Origin: Clostridium sp. OS1-26
Lineage (GTDB): Bacteria > Bacillota > Clostridia > Clostridiales > Clostridiaceae
Direction of reading: 5' to 3'
Assembly: GCF_030915445.1 (NCBI RefSeq)
Contig: NZ_CP133264.1
Location: 4,621,208 to 4,685,207, forward strand
Length of the DNA stretch: 64,000 bases
Part shown: piece by piece, positions 27,005 through 36,335 of the stretch
Position numbering within the stretch: position 1 is the first letter of the stretch
How the letters are laid out: each line of letters opens with the position of its first letter
Notes under the pieces: generated by a model
Databases searched by the model: none
The model's input: the letters and a program-made list of their open reading frames with translations, nothing else
Told to the model about the DNA's origin: nothing
Position numbers and translations under genes: made by a program

Positions 27005-27667
27005 CTATGCATAAAGCTTACCATCTTCTATAGTAACAACTCTTTCCGCCTGCTCTGCGACCTTATGGTCATGCGTTATTAATATTATAGTTTGTCCTTG
27101 TTTATGAAGCTCTTTTATAAGCTCCATAATCTCTTTACTGGTTTTACTATCTAATGCTCCGGTAGGTTCATCAGCCAAAAGAATTTTTGGATTTCCAACT
27201 AATGCCCTTGCAATAGCCACTCTCTGTTGCTGTCCTCCCGAGAGCTGATTTGGCCTATGATGTTCTCTTCCTTTAAGACCTACTTTTTCAATATACTCCA
27301 TAGCAAGCTTTCTACATTCTTTTTCATTCATTCCCCTATATAAAAGAGGCACTTCTACATTTTCTACTGCATTCAATTTAGATAACAAATTAAAATTTTG
27401 AAATATGAAGCCTATTTGCTTATTTCTGATTCTAGCTAATTCTAATTCATTTGCTTTAACTATATTTACATTGTCAAAGACATAGCTTCCAGTATCAGCC
27501 ACATCTAAGCATCCTAATATATTCATTAATGTAGATTTACCAGACCCAGATGGTCCTATAATAGAAACAAATTCATTTTCTTTTATATTTAAATTTATGT
27601 TATCTAAAGCTTTTACAACAGTATCACCCATGGTATAATCCTTAGATAAGTTATTAATTTCTATCAT
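27005..27667 (-). CDS. MacB-type ABC transporter ATPase
   Basis: This 220-residue ATPase has Walker A GPSGSGKST, a Q-loop (FQNFNLL), the signature LSGGQQQRVAIARAL, Walker B ILLADEPTGALDS and the switch His in ITHD. It pairs with the permease 12 bases downstream. A longer in-frame start at 27766 runs into the end of the preceding gene and has no site. The ATG at 27667 has GAAAGGAGA just before it. It energises the MacAB-like complex from the cytoplasmic face. Confidence 0.95.
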   Translation of the reverse strand: MIEINNLSKDYTMGDTVVKALDNINLNIKENEFVSIIGPSGSGKSTLMNILGCLDVADTGSYVFDNVNIVKANELELARIRNKQIGFIFQNFNLLSKLNAVENVEVPLLYRGMNEKECRKLAMEYIEKVGLKGREHHRPNQLSGGQQQRVAIARALVGNPKILLADEPTGALDSKTSKEIMELIKELHKQGQTIILITHDHKVAEQAERVVTIEDGKLYA

Positions 27668-27707
27668 TAAAATTCTCCTTTCTCTGTTAATTGAAAGCAC
27701 CCAAGTT

Positions 27708-28652
27708 CTATTTACCCTGACTATTGCCTTGTCCACCTGATGTTCTATTGCTTCTCGCTCCTCCACCTTGCATCATTTGGAAGCCGCCCATGCCTCTCAT
27801 CTTTGAGGAATTATTGTTAGAACTTTGAACTTGTGGTAATTCAACTTCTTGGCCAGTCACTAGCCCGTTAGTTATCTCTACCATTCTTCCATTGCTAATA
27901 CCAAGCTCAACCTTTTGTAATGTTGGTGTCGTATTATCTTTAAACACTAATACATATTTTCCGCCTTTAATATCTTTAACAGCTTCTACTGGTACGGCTA
28001 ATACATTCTCTTTAGATGCAGTTACTATTGTAGCTTCTGTGGACATACCTACTTTTATATCATGTATATCATCAAAGGCTATTGTTACATCGAAGTTTGA
28101 GACTCCATTAGAATATGTGCCTTGTTGACTAATATCCTTAACAACTCCAGTAAACTTAATATCTGGATAAGCATTAACTTTTATATCTGCCTTTTGTCCA
28201 ACTGTTAAACCTAACAAATCAGTCTCATCTACTGATATTTTTGTAAATAAGTTCTTATTGTCAAATATAGTCATAAGCTGCTGTGATGCATTTACACTAT
28301 CACCTGAAGCAACACTTATATCGCTAATAACTCCATCGTAAGGTGCCACTATAGAATCACTTCCATTTACAAAAGTTATCAGCTGCTGTCCTTTTGTTAC
28401 TACTTGATTTTTACTTACAAGTACTGATTGTATTGTATCTCTGCTGGATGCTTTAAGTGTATCAGTTGATGATGATTGAACACTTCCTGATCCTGAAACT
28501 GATTTCTGAATATTTTGTACGGAAACTTTTGCTTGAACAATCTGAGAAGTTTTATTTTGCGCTGCTGCCTTAGCATTGATGCTTTTATAAACTCCAAATC
28601 CTCCAAATCCTAATACAGCTATTAACATTATACTAATAGTTACTTTTTTCAT
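27708..28652 (-). CDS. Membrane fusion protein (MacA/HlyD family)
   Basis: This 314-residue protein has a short N-terminal signal anchor (TISIMLIAVLGFGGFGVY). A barrel-sandwich (lipoyl-like) domain follows, marked by the segments VVTKGQQLITF and VAPYDGVISDISVASGDSV, then a beta-barrel and a membrane-proximal domain. The C-terminal 40 residues are Gly/Asn/Ser-rich and low-complexity. It is the first gene of the operon with the ATPase and MacB-type permease and is the probable extracellular adaptor. In a Gram-positive cell it cannot bridge to an outer membrane, so it presumably acts in substrate capture or release across the wall. Confidence 0.9.
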   Translation of the reverse strand: MKKVTISIMLIAVLGFGGFGVYKSINAKAAAQNKTSQIVQAKVSVQNIQKSVSGSGSVQSSSTDTLKASSRDTIQSVLVSKNQVVTKGQQLITFVNGSDSIVAPYDGVISDISVASGDSVNASQQLMTIFDNKNLFTKISVDETDLLGLTVGQKADIKVNAYPDIKFTGVVKDISQQGTYSNGVSNFDVTIAFDDIHDIKVGMSTEATIVTASKENVLAVPVEAVKDIKGGKYVLVFKDNTTPTLQKVELGISNGRMVEITNGLVTGQEVELPQVQSSNNNSSKMRGMGGFQMMQGGGARSNRTSGGQGNSQGK

Positions 28653-28808
28653 AATTACCTACCCTTTCTATATAATCAATTTTAATGTCTCTCGTCATGG
28701 GTACTATTATGATACTGAATTCTTAACTTATCCTTAACTATAATATTGAATTTTTATCCATTATCAGACTGCAAGCAAATTATGAGCTTACTTTATATTT
28801 AAAATATA

Positions 28809-28832
28809 AAAAAGAGAACCTTCAAGTTCTCT
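28809..28832 (-). terminator. Terminator after the histidine kinase gene
   Basis: On the minus strand AAGAGAAC and GTTCTCTT flank a six-base loop, followed by TTTTTATA. The hairpin touches the kinase stop codon. Confidence 0.8.
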
Positions 28833-30124
28833 TAATTAACTGGCAGTGTTACTTTAATTATTGTTCCTTTAGGATGGTTTGGAGAAGCTTTTATTAAGCC
28901 GCCATGATTATTTGCTATCCATTTGGCAATAGATAACCCCAACCCCGTTCCTCCTGTTTGTTTTGTTCTGCTCTTATCCCCACGATAGAATCTTTCAAAT
29001 ATCAATTTACTTTCTTCTTCTTTTATGCCTATACCAGTATCTGATACACTTATAATACATCTAAATTCCTCATTTTTAAGATTAACTTCAATAGTATCTC
29101 CACTATTTGTATATTTTAAGGCATTATCTAAAAGTATAACCATAAGCTGAGATATTCTTTCTTCATCGCAATTTACAATTAAAGCTTTGGCTAAATTTAA
29201 TTTCATATGTTTATCTTCTAAATCTGCAATTTCTACATAGGGTTCAGTTATTTTATTTATTAAAATACTAATGTTTACAGGTTTCTTTTCGATTTCCAGT
29301 GTATTGGAATCAGATCGTGCAAGTGTAAGTAAATCAGATGTAAGTTTTGATAATCTTCTTGTTTCTGAGAGTGCTATACCTAAATGATTTGCATTACTAA
29401 CTATAGTAGAGTTAGGATATTTAAGAATTAATTCTAATTGAGCTTGAATTACTGTTAAAGGAGTTCTAAGTTCATGGGAAGCATCTTCAACAAATTGCCG
29501 CTGCTTTTTCCAAGCATCAACTATAGGTATCATGGTTCTTTGTGCTAAGAATGTTCCTGCTCCTATGGCAACTAAGAATAGTATGATACCACCAATAATT
29601 ATGATTTTTAAGAGGTTATCTAGAAGTTCCTTTTCTGAATTTGTGTTTCTTAATAGTTGAACCATGATAGTCTTATTATTTACTTGAACACTGAAGGCTA
29701 TTGTTCTAAAATGAAAATCATTAAATTTAATATCATATAATTTATCTGTTATAGTTGGTTTGATATTTTCTAAATTTTTTTGATAAAACATTGATAATTG
29801 AGAATGAAAAAGAATATTTCCTTTTTCGTCTCTTAAAATAGGTATTATACGTGGATCAAGAGGTGGTATATTATGGGGACCTGGTTGTGTAGTTTGACTA
29901 GATTCTAAAGCTGGAATCATTGAAGATTCTAGCTTAGGAAGCTCCAAACTAACTTTAGCCAAATTATTTTCTATCATTTTCTTAGAAATTAACAGTGATC
30001 TATCTACACCTCTATATAAATTTGTTTTAGCATAAAAATATATAATCATATTAAATACAATAAAAAGTATAAAAAATATTGTTGTATTTAATAGTGTTAG
30101 TTTAAGTCTCTGTTTCTTAAACAT
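28832..30124 (-). CDS. Sensor histidine kinase
   Basis: This kinase of about 430 residues has two membrane helices (about residues 9-29 and 170-192) around an extracellular domain of about 140 residues. The HisKA motif is SHELRTPL and the ATPase part has DNALKYTNSG, DTGIGIKEEE and GGTGLGLSIAKW. It partners with the response regulator whose gene ends a few bases inside this one. I prefer the ATG at 30124, which has GAGG six bases before it; ATGs at 30136 and 30130 are alternatives. The pair is upstream of the MacAB-like operon and probably controls it. The ligand is unknown. Confidence 0.92.
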   Translation of the reverse strand: MFKKQRLKLTLLNTTIFFILFIVFNMIIYFYAKTNLYRGVDRSLLISKKMIENNLAKVSLELPKLESSMIPALESSQTTQPGPHNIPPLDPRIIPILRDEKGNILFHSQLSMFYQKNLENIKPTITDKLYDIKFNDFHFRTIAFSVQVNNKTIMVQLLRNTNSEKELLDNLLKIIIIGGIILFLVAIGAGTFLAQRTMIPIVDAWKKQRQFVEDASHELRTPLTVIQAQLELILKYPNSTIVSNANHLGIALSETRRLSKLTSDLLTLARSDSNTLEIEKKPVNISILINKITEPYVEIADLEDKHMKLNLAKALIVNCDEERISQLMVILLDNALKYTNSGDTIEVNLKNEEFRCIISVSDTGIGIKEEESKLIFERFYRGDKSRTKQTGGTGLGLSIAKWIANNHGGLIKASPNHPKGTIIKVTLPVN

Positions 30125-30803
30125 TTTCATCCTCATAAGTTTTTAGCATATATCCAACTCCACGTATAGTTTTAATACATTTATCATAATTATAGTTAGA
30201 TAGTATTTTCCTAAGTTTATGCATATATACCTCAACTATGTTTATGGTGGTATCTGATTCAAATCCCCATACTCTATCAAATATTTGCTCTTTTGTTAGA
30301 ATAGTTTCTTTATTGTTAATTAGATATTCTAGAAGATCAAACAACTTAACTTGAAGGTTTATTTTTTCGCATTTTATAGACAACTCTCTATTCTTAATGT
30401 TAAGTTCAATTTCTTTATACTTTAAAATGTTTTCTGCTGCCATTGAGCCTGATCTCCTTAGTAGGGCTTCAATTCTTGCTTTTAATTCTTGTATATGAAA
30501 AGGTTTGACTATATAATCGTCAGCACCTATTTTTAAACCCTTTATTTTATCTTCTAAAGAGTCCTTAGCTGTAAGAAATAGAACTGGTGTATTAATATTC
30601 TCTTTTCTTAATATTTTTAACACCTCATAACCATCTAATAAAGGAATCATTATATCAAGTATTATTGCATCATATATGTTTTGTCTAGCCATATATAATC
30701 CCTCTTCTCCATTATAAGAGGCATCTACCTGATAGTTACTTTCTAGACTATTTTTAATTGATTGTAATATTAATTCATCATCTTCTATAATAAGTAATTT
30801 CAT
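30117..30803 (-). CDS. OmpR-family response regulator
   Basis: The receiver domain has the acidic IIEDDE start, the phosphorylated Asp in AIILDIMIPLLDG and the Lys of VKPFH. The winged-helix output domain (about residues 130-225) shows VWGFESDTTINIVEVYMHKLR, typical of OmpR regulators. A TTG six bases upstream is possible, but GGGAG is best spaced for the ATG at 30803. The kinase gene overlaps its end, indicating coupled translation. Position suggests that it regulates the MacAB-like efflux operon that follows. Confidence 0.94.
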   Translation of the reverse strand: MKLLIIEDDELILQSIKNSLESNYQVDASYNGEEGLYMARQNIYDAIILDIMIPLLDGYEVLKILRKENINTPVLFLTAKDSLEDKIKGLKIGADDYIVKPFHIQELKARIEALLRRSGSMAAENILKYKEIELNIKNRELSIKCEKINLQVKLFDLLEYLINNKETILTKEQIFDRVWGFESDTTINIVEVYMHKLRKILSNYNYDKCIKTIRGVGYMLKTYEDENV

Positions 30804-30990
30804 ATGCAACTCCCTTATAATTTATTAAATTTGTTATCTTTATTATGTTGTGTTTAATTATTTATTTAAATACAAATTAATAAAAAATTAGAAATGAAGT
30901 TACTTAAAATTAATAGTAATTATATTTCTACATCCCTTATTTTTCTATTTAAAGTATATATTTATCTCAACTTACTTAAATATACACTAT

Positions 30991-31020
30991 TTGACATAAT
31001 AAGCCAGGCCATGTTATGAT
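30991..31020 (+). promoter_or_regulatory. Sigma-A-type promoter for the EAL gene
   Basis: TTGACA (30991) and TATGAT (31015) are separated by 18 bases, close to the vegetative consensus. The EAL-protein gene starts about 60 bases downstream. Confidence 0.6.
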
Positions 31021-31080
31021 TTTAATAATGAATATTATTTTACTAAATATTAAATTAATTCTTATATAATTTGAGGGGAC

Positions 31081-31792
31081 GTGATTATAGTGGGCTTCTT
31101 TTTAGATAAAAGGATTGATATAACTAACCTTACATGCTGGTATCAACCAATATATGAGATAAATACCATGAAGGCATTGGGATTTGAAGCATTAGTAAGA
31201 AGTAAGCTATATCGCAATTTTAGTGCTGTTGATCTTTTTCATCAAGCGGAAATACAAAGAACACTTACAATACTTGATTATCAATTAATTTTGAAGGCTC
31301 AACAACTATTTAGATATAAGAATACTCACTCACTATTCATAAATATATTTCCATCAACTTTACTGGATAAAAAGTTTATTTCATGGTGGAAGGAATTCTC
31401 ATCACTTGCTCCACAAATAGTTTTAGAATTATCCTGAGGAAGAACCTATAACTGACTGGGAAAATTTAAAGTCTGTAATAAAAGTACTAAAAAAGGATAA
31501 AGTAAAAATAGCTGTAGATGATATGGGCGAAGGATATTCATTTTTAAAGCATTGGCTGCAACTTGAGCCTAATTATATAAAATTAGATAGATGTCATATG
31601 ACAAATTTGATTGATAACAAAGCAAAACGGAAAAATTTAGAAGACTTAGTAAAACTAATTGGACCATCGATAGAAATAATTGCTGAGGGAATTGAACAAA
31701 TTGGATGTCTCGAAATAATTAAAAATGCAGGTATTCGATATGCTCAGGGTTATGCTCTTGGCAGACCTACACCCTTTGATAATTTTTATTAA
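31081..31792 (+). CDS. EAL-domain protein, single-base frameshift
   Basis: The two frames at 31081-31437 and 31523-31792 are one EAL gene split by one extra base. The first part reads YQPIYEINTMKALGFEALVR with an intact EAL motif. The second contains VDDMGEGYSFL with the metal-binding Asp pair, IKLD, and EGIEQIG. Restoring the frame near TCCTGA at 31432-31437 gives a normal 236-residue stand-alone EAL domain. The stop sits in TCC-TGA, a sequence that can support +1 frameshifting in eukaryotic antizyme genes, but no stimulating site is visible here. If functional it would be a c-di-GMP phosphodiesterase. A GAGGGG site is near two possible GTG starts (31081 and 31090). Confidence 0.82.
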
Positions 31793-31798
31793 TTATAT

Positions 31799-31840
31799 AA
31801 GAAGGTGTGAGTTAAAAGCTCATACCTTCTTAATTTTTTA
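31799..31840 (+). terminator. Terminator after the EAL gene
   Basis: AAGAAGGTGTGAG pairs with CTCATACCTTCTT around a short loop, followed by AATTTTTTA. Confidence 0.85.
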
Positions 31841-31926
31841 TAATTATAATTTTGCTAATAATATTCATTAGACTTACAAATACTAATGCTGTAAATTTTA
31901 TTATTTAAGTCTAAGGAGTGAATTTA

Positions 31927-32748
31927 ATGAAAAAGAAAAGCATTATTTCTATTCTAGTTGTTATGTCAATTTTTACAGTCTCATGCACACAAAAGCAACA
32001 GTCAGCACAGCAACCTACTGCAGGTGTAGAATCCTCATATTCTAAAACAGGTGATGTTGAAAAAGTAAAAATTACCGCTGACCAAGCAAATATAAGATCT
32101 GGCTGTTCTGGTGATGCTCCAGTTGTTCAGGCATCAAGTAAAGATAACACCTTTAATGTAGTTAGTCAGGTTCAAGATTGGTTTGCAGTAAAACTCCCAG
32201 ATAACAAAGTTGGCTTTGTTCCAAAAGACCAATGTAAGGCAATAGCGCCTGAAAACAAAGCAGTTCAAGCAACACCTGAGACTGCTGGAACAACTACTCA
32301 AGGAACAACAGCACAAACAGCACCAAAAACACCAACTGCACAGACAAACGCTACTACATTAACAGATGCAGAACAGCAGATGCTAAAGTTAGTAAACGAT
32401 GCTCGAGTTCAAAATAATTTACAACCTTTAAAAGTTGATATGCAGTTATGTAATATTGCGAGAATTAAATCTCAAGATATGATAGACAATAATTATTTCA
32501 GTCACAACTCACCAAAATACGGTAGTCCTTTCGATATGATGAAATCCTTTGGAGTAGGTTTTGTTCAAGCAGGAGAGAATATCGCAGGTAATCAAAACGT
32601 TCAAAATGCAGAAAATGCATTAATGAATTCTCCGGGCCATAGAAAAAACATATTAAGTCCAGATTTCACTCATATAGGTTTAGGAATTAGAGCTGGTGGT
32701 CCTTATGGAAGCATGTTTACACAAGAGTTTATAAGCAAACCTCAATAA
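31927..32748 (+). CDS. SH3-CAP (YkwD-like) lipoprotein
   Basis: This protein of about 273 residues starts with a lipoprotein signal peptide (IISILVVMSIFTVSC, lipobox Cys near 20), so it should be anchored outside the membrane. A bacterial SH3 domain follows (about 47-110, ITADQANIRSG and VGFVPKDQC), then a Thr/Gln/Ala-rich linker. A CAP/SCP domain (about 155-273) contains LVNDARVQNNLQPL, SHNSPKYGSPFDMM, AGENIAG and SPGHRKNIL. CAP proteins of this type bind wall material or act as proteases in some cases; many have no known activity. The ATG at 31927 has AAGGAG nine bases upstream. Confidence 0.92.
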   Translation: MKKKSIISILVVMSIFTVSCTQKQQSAQQPTAGVESSYSKTGDVEKVKITADQANIRSGCSGDAPVVQASSKDNTFNVVSQVQDWFAVKLPDNKVGFVPKDQCKAIAPENKAVQATPETAGTTTQGTTAQTAPKTPTAQTNATTLTDAEQQMLKLVNDARVQNNLQPLKVDMQLCNIARIKSQDMIDNNYFSHNSPKYGSPFDMMKSFGVGFVQAGENIAGNQNVQNAENALMNSPGHRKNILSPDFTHIGLGIRAGGPYGSMFTQEFISKPQ

Positions 32749-32752
32749 TAAA

Positions 32753-32790
32753 AAAATAATAGCGGATATGTTTTCTGCTATTATTTTTTA
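32753..32790 (+). terminator. Terminator after the CAP lipoprotein gene
   Basis: AATAATAGC and GCTATTATT form a stem followed by TTTTT, just beyond the stop codon. Confidence 0.85.
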
Positions 32791-32853
32791 TATAATATAA
32801 CTTATCAAAGAAACAGATGAACTAACTCATAAATTTCCACTTATTAAATCTAG

Positions 32854-34143
32854 TTAAGGTGTTAATCTACTTCTATCTCTAGGAAATGCTGATGTTTCTC
32901 TGATATTATTTATTCCTAAAAGTAAAGCTAAAAGCCTTTCGAGACCTATCGCCAATCCCCCATGAGGTGGCACTCCATATTTAAACACATTTACATAACT
33001 CGAAAAATTTTCATGGTTTAATCCTTTAATTTTAAAGCTTTCAACTAGCATATCATAATCATGTATTCTTTGGCCTCCAGAAGTTATTTCTGTTCCCTTG
33101 AATATAAGGTCAAAGGATCTAGTACCATTTATGCCTTTAGGCATTGTATACATAGGTCTCTTTTTTCTACTGTAGTTTGTAACAAAAATAAAATCCGAAT
33201 TATATTTTTCCTTTGCATACTCACTTAAAAGCCTCTCTCCTTCTGGATCTAAGTCATTGTCAGTTACAATTTTGTTGTAGTTTTCTTTTAAAACCCTTGC
33301 CGCATCTTCAAATTCTACCCTTGGTATAGAAGCTAATATTTTAGGAATATCTAAATTTAACAGTTTAAAATATCTATTTCCTTCTAACTCTAGTTTATTT
33401 AGAATGTGCTTTAACATTTCTTCCTCTATATCCATAATATCCTGCTCATCTTCAATAAATGCCACTTCAAGATCCATGCTAGTAAATTGGTTTAAATGTC
33501 TGGCTGTATCATGTTCTTCAGCTCTGAAAAAATTCCCTATTTCGAAGACCCTCTCATAACCTGAAGCTACCATCATTTGTTTATAAAATTGGGGGCTTTG
33601 CGCAAGGTATGCATCTCTTCCAAAGTAATTTAACTTAAAGAGAGCAGTTCCTCCTTCAGCTCCTTCCGCTACAATTTTTGGGGTAAATATTTCTATAAAG
33701 CCTTCTCTTGATAAAAATTCTCTAAAACCTTCCACTATAATATGCTGTATTCTAAATATAGCATTCTTTTTTTCATGTCTAAGACTTAAAATTCTATTAT
33801 TGAGCATTGTATCAAGAGAAATATTTAACTCCTCACCATTTATTTCAATAGGCAGATCTTCTTCTACTTTGCTTAACACCTTGAGAGATTCTACTGCTAA
33901 TTCAAAATTATTTAGGGAGTTTTTCCCCTCTTTAACTGTACCGCTTACTTCCAGCACACTTTCACATTTTAATCCATGTATAATTGGCTCTTTATTGTCA
34001 ACCACACATTGAACCATCCCACTTCTATCTCTTAAAATTATAAAAGTAATACCTTTAAGTCTTCTTACTCTATGAACCCATCCTTTAATTATTACATTCT
34101 TATTCAAGTTTTCTTCTAGACTCCTAATTAATGTTCTTTTCAT
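32854..34143 (-). CDS. aspS: Aspartyl-tRNA synthetase, archaeal type (AspRS2)
   Basis: This 429-residue class II synthetase is the short archaeal-type AspRS, lacking the bacterial GAD insertion. An OB-fold anticodon-binding domain (about 1-100, KGWVHRVRRLKGITFIILRDRSG) is followed by the catalytic core with motif 2 (FFRAEEHDTARHLNQF) and motif 3 (GLAIGLERLLALLLG). Enzymes of this type in clostridia are often non-discriminating and also aspartylate tRNA-Asn, which GatCAB then amidates. Whether this one is non-discriminating cannot be decided by eye. No gatCAB gene is adjacent. The long leader carries T-box elements with an Asp specifier candidate, so expression should follow uncharged tRNA-Asp. 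The AAAGGAGAG site before ATG is strong. Confidence 0.93.
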   Translation of the reverse strand: MKRTLIRSLEENLNKNVIIKGWVHRVRRLKGITFIILRDRSGMVQCVVDNKEPIIHGLKCESVLEVSGTVKEGKNSLNNFELAVESLKVLSKVEEDLPIEINGEELNISLDTMLNNRILSLRHEKKNAIFRIQHIIVEGFREFLSREGFIEIFTPKIVAEGAEGGTALFKLNYFGRDAYLAQSPQFYKQMMVASGYERVFEIGNFFRAEEHDTARHLNQFTSMDLEVAFIEDEQDIMDIEEEMLKHILNKLELEGNRYFKLLNLDIPKILASIPRVEFEDAARVLKENYNKIVTDNDLDPEGERLLSEYAKEKYNSDFIFVTNYSRKKRPMYTMPKGINGTRSFDLIFKGTEITSGGQRIHDYDMLVESFKIKGLNHENFSSYVNVFKYGVPPHGGLAIGLERLLALLLGINNIRETSAFPRDRSRLTP

Positions 34144-34200
34144 AATAATCTCTCCTTTTATTTATTTAATAGCTTAATTTTATTGATTTTTTAGTAATAA

Positions 34201-34370
34201 AAAAATCTTCACTCCTTTTAGGAGCGAAGATTTAAATTCACGGTACCATCCTAATTTATCTCGTTTTAATCAATAAGCAGTTTAATAAAGGAATATTAAG
34301 TAGTTCAAGAAATTTAGTAAAATTTCTTTAAAACTAATAATACTTTTGTTGACACATAAAATACAAAAAC
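34201..34370 (-). promoter_or_regulatory. Second T-box antiterminator/terminator module of aspS, without Stem I
   Basis: On the minus strand this segment contains the T-box core AGGATGGTACCGTG, then a terminator formed by AATCTTC-GCTCCT and AGGAG-TGAAGATT with TTTTTT. Unlike the module upstream, no specifier stem precedes it within the roughly 110 bases available. It looks like a duplicated decision module sharing one Stem I with the upstream element. Confidence 0.7.
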
Positions 34371-34580
34371 CCCACTCCTAGTGTAGGAGTGAGGTTAAAT
34401 TCACGGTGCCATCCTGCTTAATCTTAGCAAAATAAAGATATCTTTAGACCCTTTAACGGCGGCAACCGATTTATTCTACTTAATTTCAAATAAACTTCTC
34501 AGAGGTGTCTTTCACTAATACCGTTCCTTTGAGGCTCACACCAACCCTCACTCGCTTTGAGGACAAATATTAATTACTTT
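34371..34580 (-). promoter_or_regulatory. T-box riboswitch upstream of aspS, first module
   Basis: A full T-box is visible. Stem I contains AAGCGAGTGAGGG and GGTGTGAGCC-type distal elements, the core AGGATGGCACCGTG is followed by a terminator (AACCTCACTCCTA...TAGGAGTGGGGTTTTT). The specifier position GTGAAA-GAC-ACCTCTGAG gives GAC, an Asp codon, at 34507-34509. It should respond to uncharged tRNA-Asp, matching the synthetase downstream. Confidence 0.85.
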
Positions 34581-34706
34581 TCTCTTCATAGAATTTTTTT
34601 ATAACATTTCGTCTAACATATCACATTTTTTATATTATGTCAATTTTTTTGTGTTTATTTTTATATTTTTTACTAGTCAATCTTCCTTTAAACACATAAA
34701 TTCTAC

Positions 34707-34967
34707 AGATATCCAACTTCGATAATTGACTTAATAAAGGTATTCATAGAGGTACGTCTGACAGTACATTTAATGATTTTATGTTAGCTCTTGGCGAAGC
34801 TGCTTTAAAATATCTACAATCTTAAATACTGTTTGAGCATAGCGAGTTTATTTAAGATTGTTGAGGTTCTTAGCAGCAAGCTCTAGAGATAACTAAAATT
34901 ATTAACAGTACAGAAGAGGTACCCCTATGAATACCGCTAATAAGTCAAGCATCCAGGTTGGATATCT
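34707..34967. repeat. Structured intergenic repeat, copy C
   Basis: The nested inverted repeat begins with AGATATCCAAC (34707) paired to GTTGGATATCT (34957), then TTGACTTA to TAAGTCAA, then GGTATTCATAG to CTATGAATACC. The centre carries CAATCTTAAATA...TATTTAAGATTG with the loop TTTGAGCATAGCGAGTT, nearly the same loop as in copy A. The TTGACTTA/TAAGTCAA arms are also shared with copy A. The remaining arm sequences differ but still pair. Confidence 0.75.
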
Positions 34968-35013
34968 ATATAGCAATTTATGAATCTCTGTATAATATAA
35001 AAAATAGATTTAT

Positions 35014-35649
35014 CTAATTCGATAGTTTTGCTCGTAATAAATTTAATCCCAATCCAACAAATATAATTCCTGATATCTTATTTAATGAATTAGCTAATCC
35101 TATCTTTTTACTTATTTTCCCAGTTAAATATGATGAAAATATTGCCAAAATTATACACCATATAGTTCCAGTAATAATAAATGTACATCCAAGCAATAAA
35201 AAAGGTAAAGCTCCATAGGTGTTATTAGGATTAATAAATTGAGGTAAAAAGGCTAGAAAAAATAACGCTACTTTAGGATTCAATACATTAGTTATAATTC
35301 CTTGAAAATATATATTTTTAAAACTACTTTTTTCATTATCACCATTATGAATAAGTAATGATGATTTTGACATAAATGAACGAATACCAAGATAAACTAA
35401 ATAGGCTGCTCCCAGATATTTAATAATGTTAAAAGCAATAACTGATTTTGCTAATATAACTGAGAGTCCTAAAGCCGCTAGTATGGTATGTACAATGCAC
35501 CCGGTTGAAATTCCTAAAGCAGACATTATGCCTGCCTTCTTGCCATTGGACATGCTATTTCCCAATATATACATAGTATCTGCACCCGGAGTCAAATTTA
35601 GTATTATTCCCGTAATTATAAAAACACTAAAATTTACAATACCAAACAT
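35014..35649 (-). CDS. LysE/RhtB family amino-acid exporter
   Basis: This 211-residue protein has six hydrophobic segments and the LysE/RhtB hallmark LNLTPGADTMYILGNSMSNGKKAGIMSALGISTG at residues 17-50. The LGAAYLVYLGIRSF and NPKVALFFLAFLPQFI segments follow. Members export amino acids such as threonine, homoserine or lysine. The gene lies 17 bases after a methyltransferase gene on the same strand, so both are probably co-transcribed, without a clear functional link. A GGGGG site lies before the ATG. Confidence 0.92.
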   Translation of the reverse strand: MFGIVNFSVFIITGIILNLTPGADTMYILGNSMSNGKKAGIMSALGISTGCIVHTILAALGLSVILAKSVIAFNIIKYLGAAYLVYLGIRSFMSKSSLLIHNGDNEKSSFKNIYFQGIITNVLNPKVALFFLAFLPQFINPNNTYGALPFLLLGCTFIITGTIWCIILAIFSSYLTGKISKKIGLANSLNKISGIIFVGLGLNLLRAKLSN

Positions 35650-35666
35650 AATAAATCCCCCTTACT

Positions 35667-36335
35667 TTACTTTTTCCACACTAGCGAATATCTCCAAAAT
35701 AAATGTCTTTTCAATTTTGCATTAGGCATTATTTCCCTGGTAATTTTTTCAATATTCCTTATTGTCATATATCTATCATGTTTTGCATGTTCATTCCAAG
35801 CTTTAATTTCTTCTTCTGATTTCTTCACTTTTCCTGTTTTTATTAGCATAGTGATTATATTTATCGGTATAGCTGCTATTGATATTAAGTAATCCGTTAG
35901 TTTTTCTTCTTTGTAAAGATCAAGTATCATAAATACTCCATTTGGTTTTAGAGCTTCTCTTATTTTTAATAGCATTTCATCAAATTGAAGATGATGAAAA
36001 GTAGCGATTGAAACTATACAATCGTATTTTTCTTGCCCTAAATCGAATTCTGATACATCTTTAACTTGATAATCAATATTATTATATTTTCGAGATTGCT
36101 GTTCTGCCACTCTAATCATTTCTGGCGATAAATCTATTCCTTCAACTATATAAAATTTTTTAGCTAATAATCTAGTAAATTCACCTGTTCCACAGCCAAT
36201 GTCTAATGCTTTTTCACATTCTTTAGGTACGAATTTTAGTAAAAAATTATGATATTGTTTATTATGCTCCCAATTTGAGGGCTTTGTATTTGCAATCCTA
36301 TTAAAGTCATCGATTATAGCATCTTTGCCATCCAT
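35667..36335 (-). CDS. Class I SAM-dependent methyltransferase
   Basis: This 222-residue protein has a UbiE/Methyltransf_11-like fold. Motif I is ALDIGCGTGEFTRLLAKKF near residue 42, the motif II acidic position lies in VEGIDLSPEMI, and motif IV appears as DCIVSIATFHHLQF. SAM binding is clear, but the substrate is not. The N-terminal 35 residues contain HNKQYHNFLLKFVP, typical of small-molecule methyltransferases. It precedes the LysE-type gene in a two-gene unit. The ATG site is weak (GGGG about 10 bases upstream). Confidence 0.9.
   Translation of the reverse strand: MDGKDAIIDDFNRIANTKPSNWEHNKQYHNFLLKFVPKECEKALDIGCGTGEFTRLLAKKFYIVEGIDLSPEMIRVAEQQSRKYNNIDYQVKDVSEFDLGQEKYDCIVSIATFHHLQFDEMLLKIREALKPNGVFMILDLYKEEKLTDYLISIAAIPINIITMLIKTGKVKKSEEEIKAWNEHAKHDRYMTIRNIEKITREIMPNAKLKRHLFWRYSLVWKK

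Noticed and set aside
31432..31437. Programmed +1 frameshift as the main explanation of the EAL split
   Set aside because: No upstream ribosome-binding-like stimulator or downstream structure is seen, and three other genes in the window have similar single-base indels.
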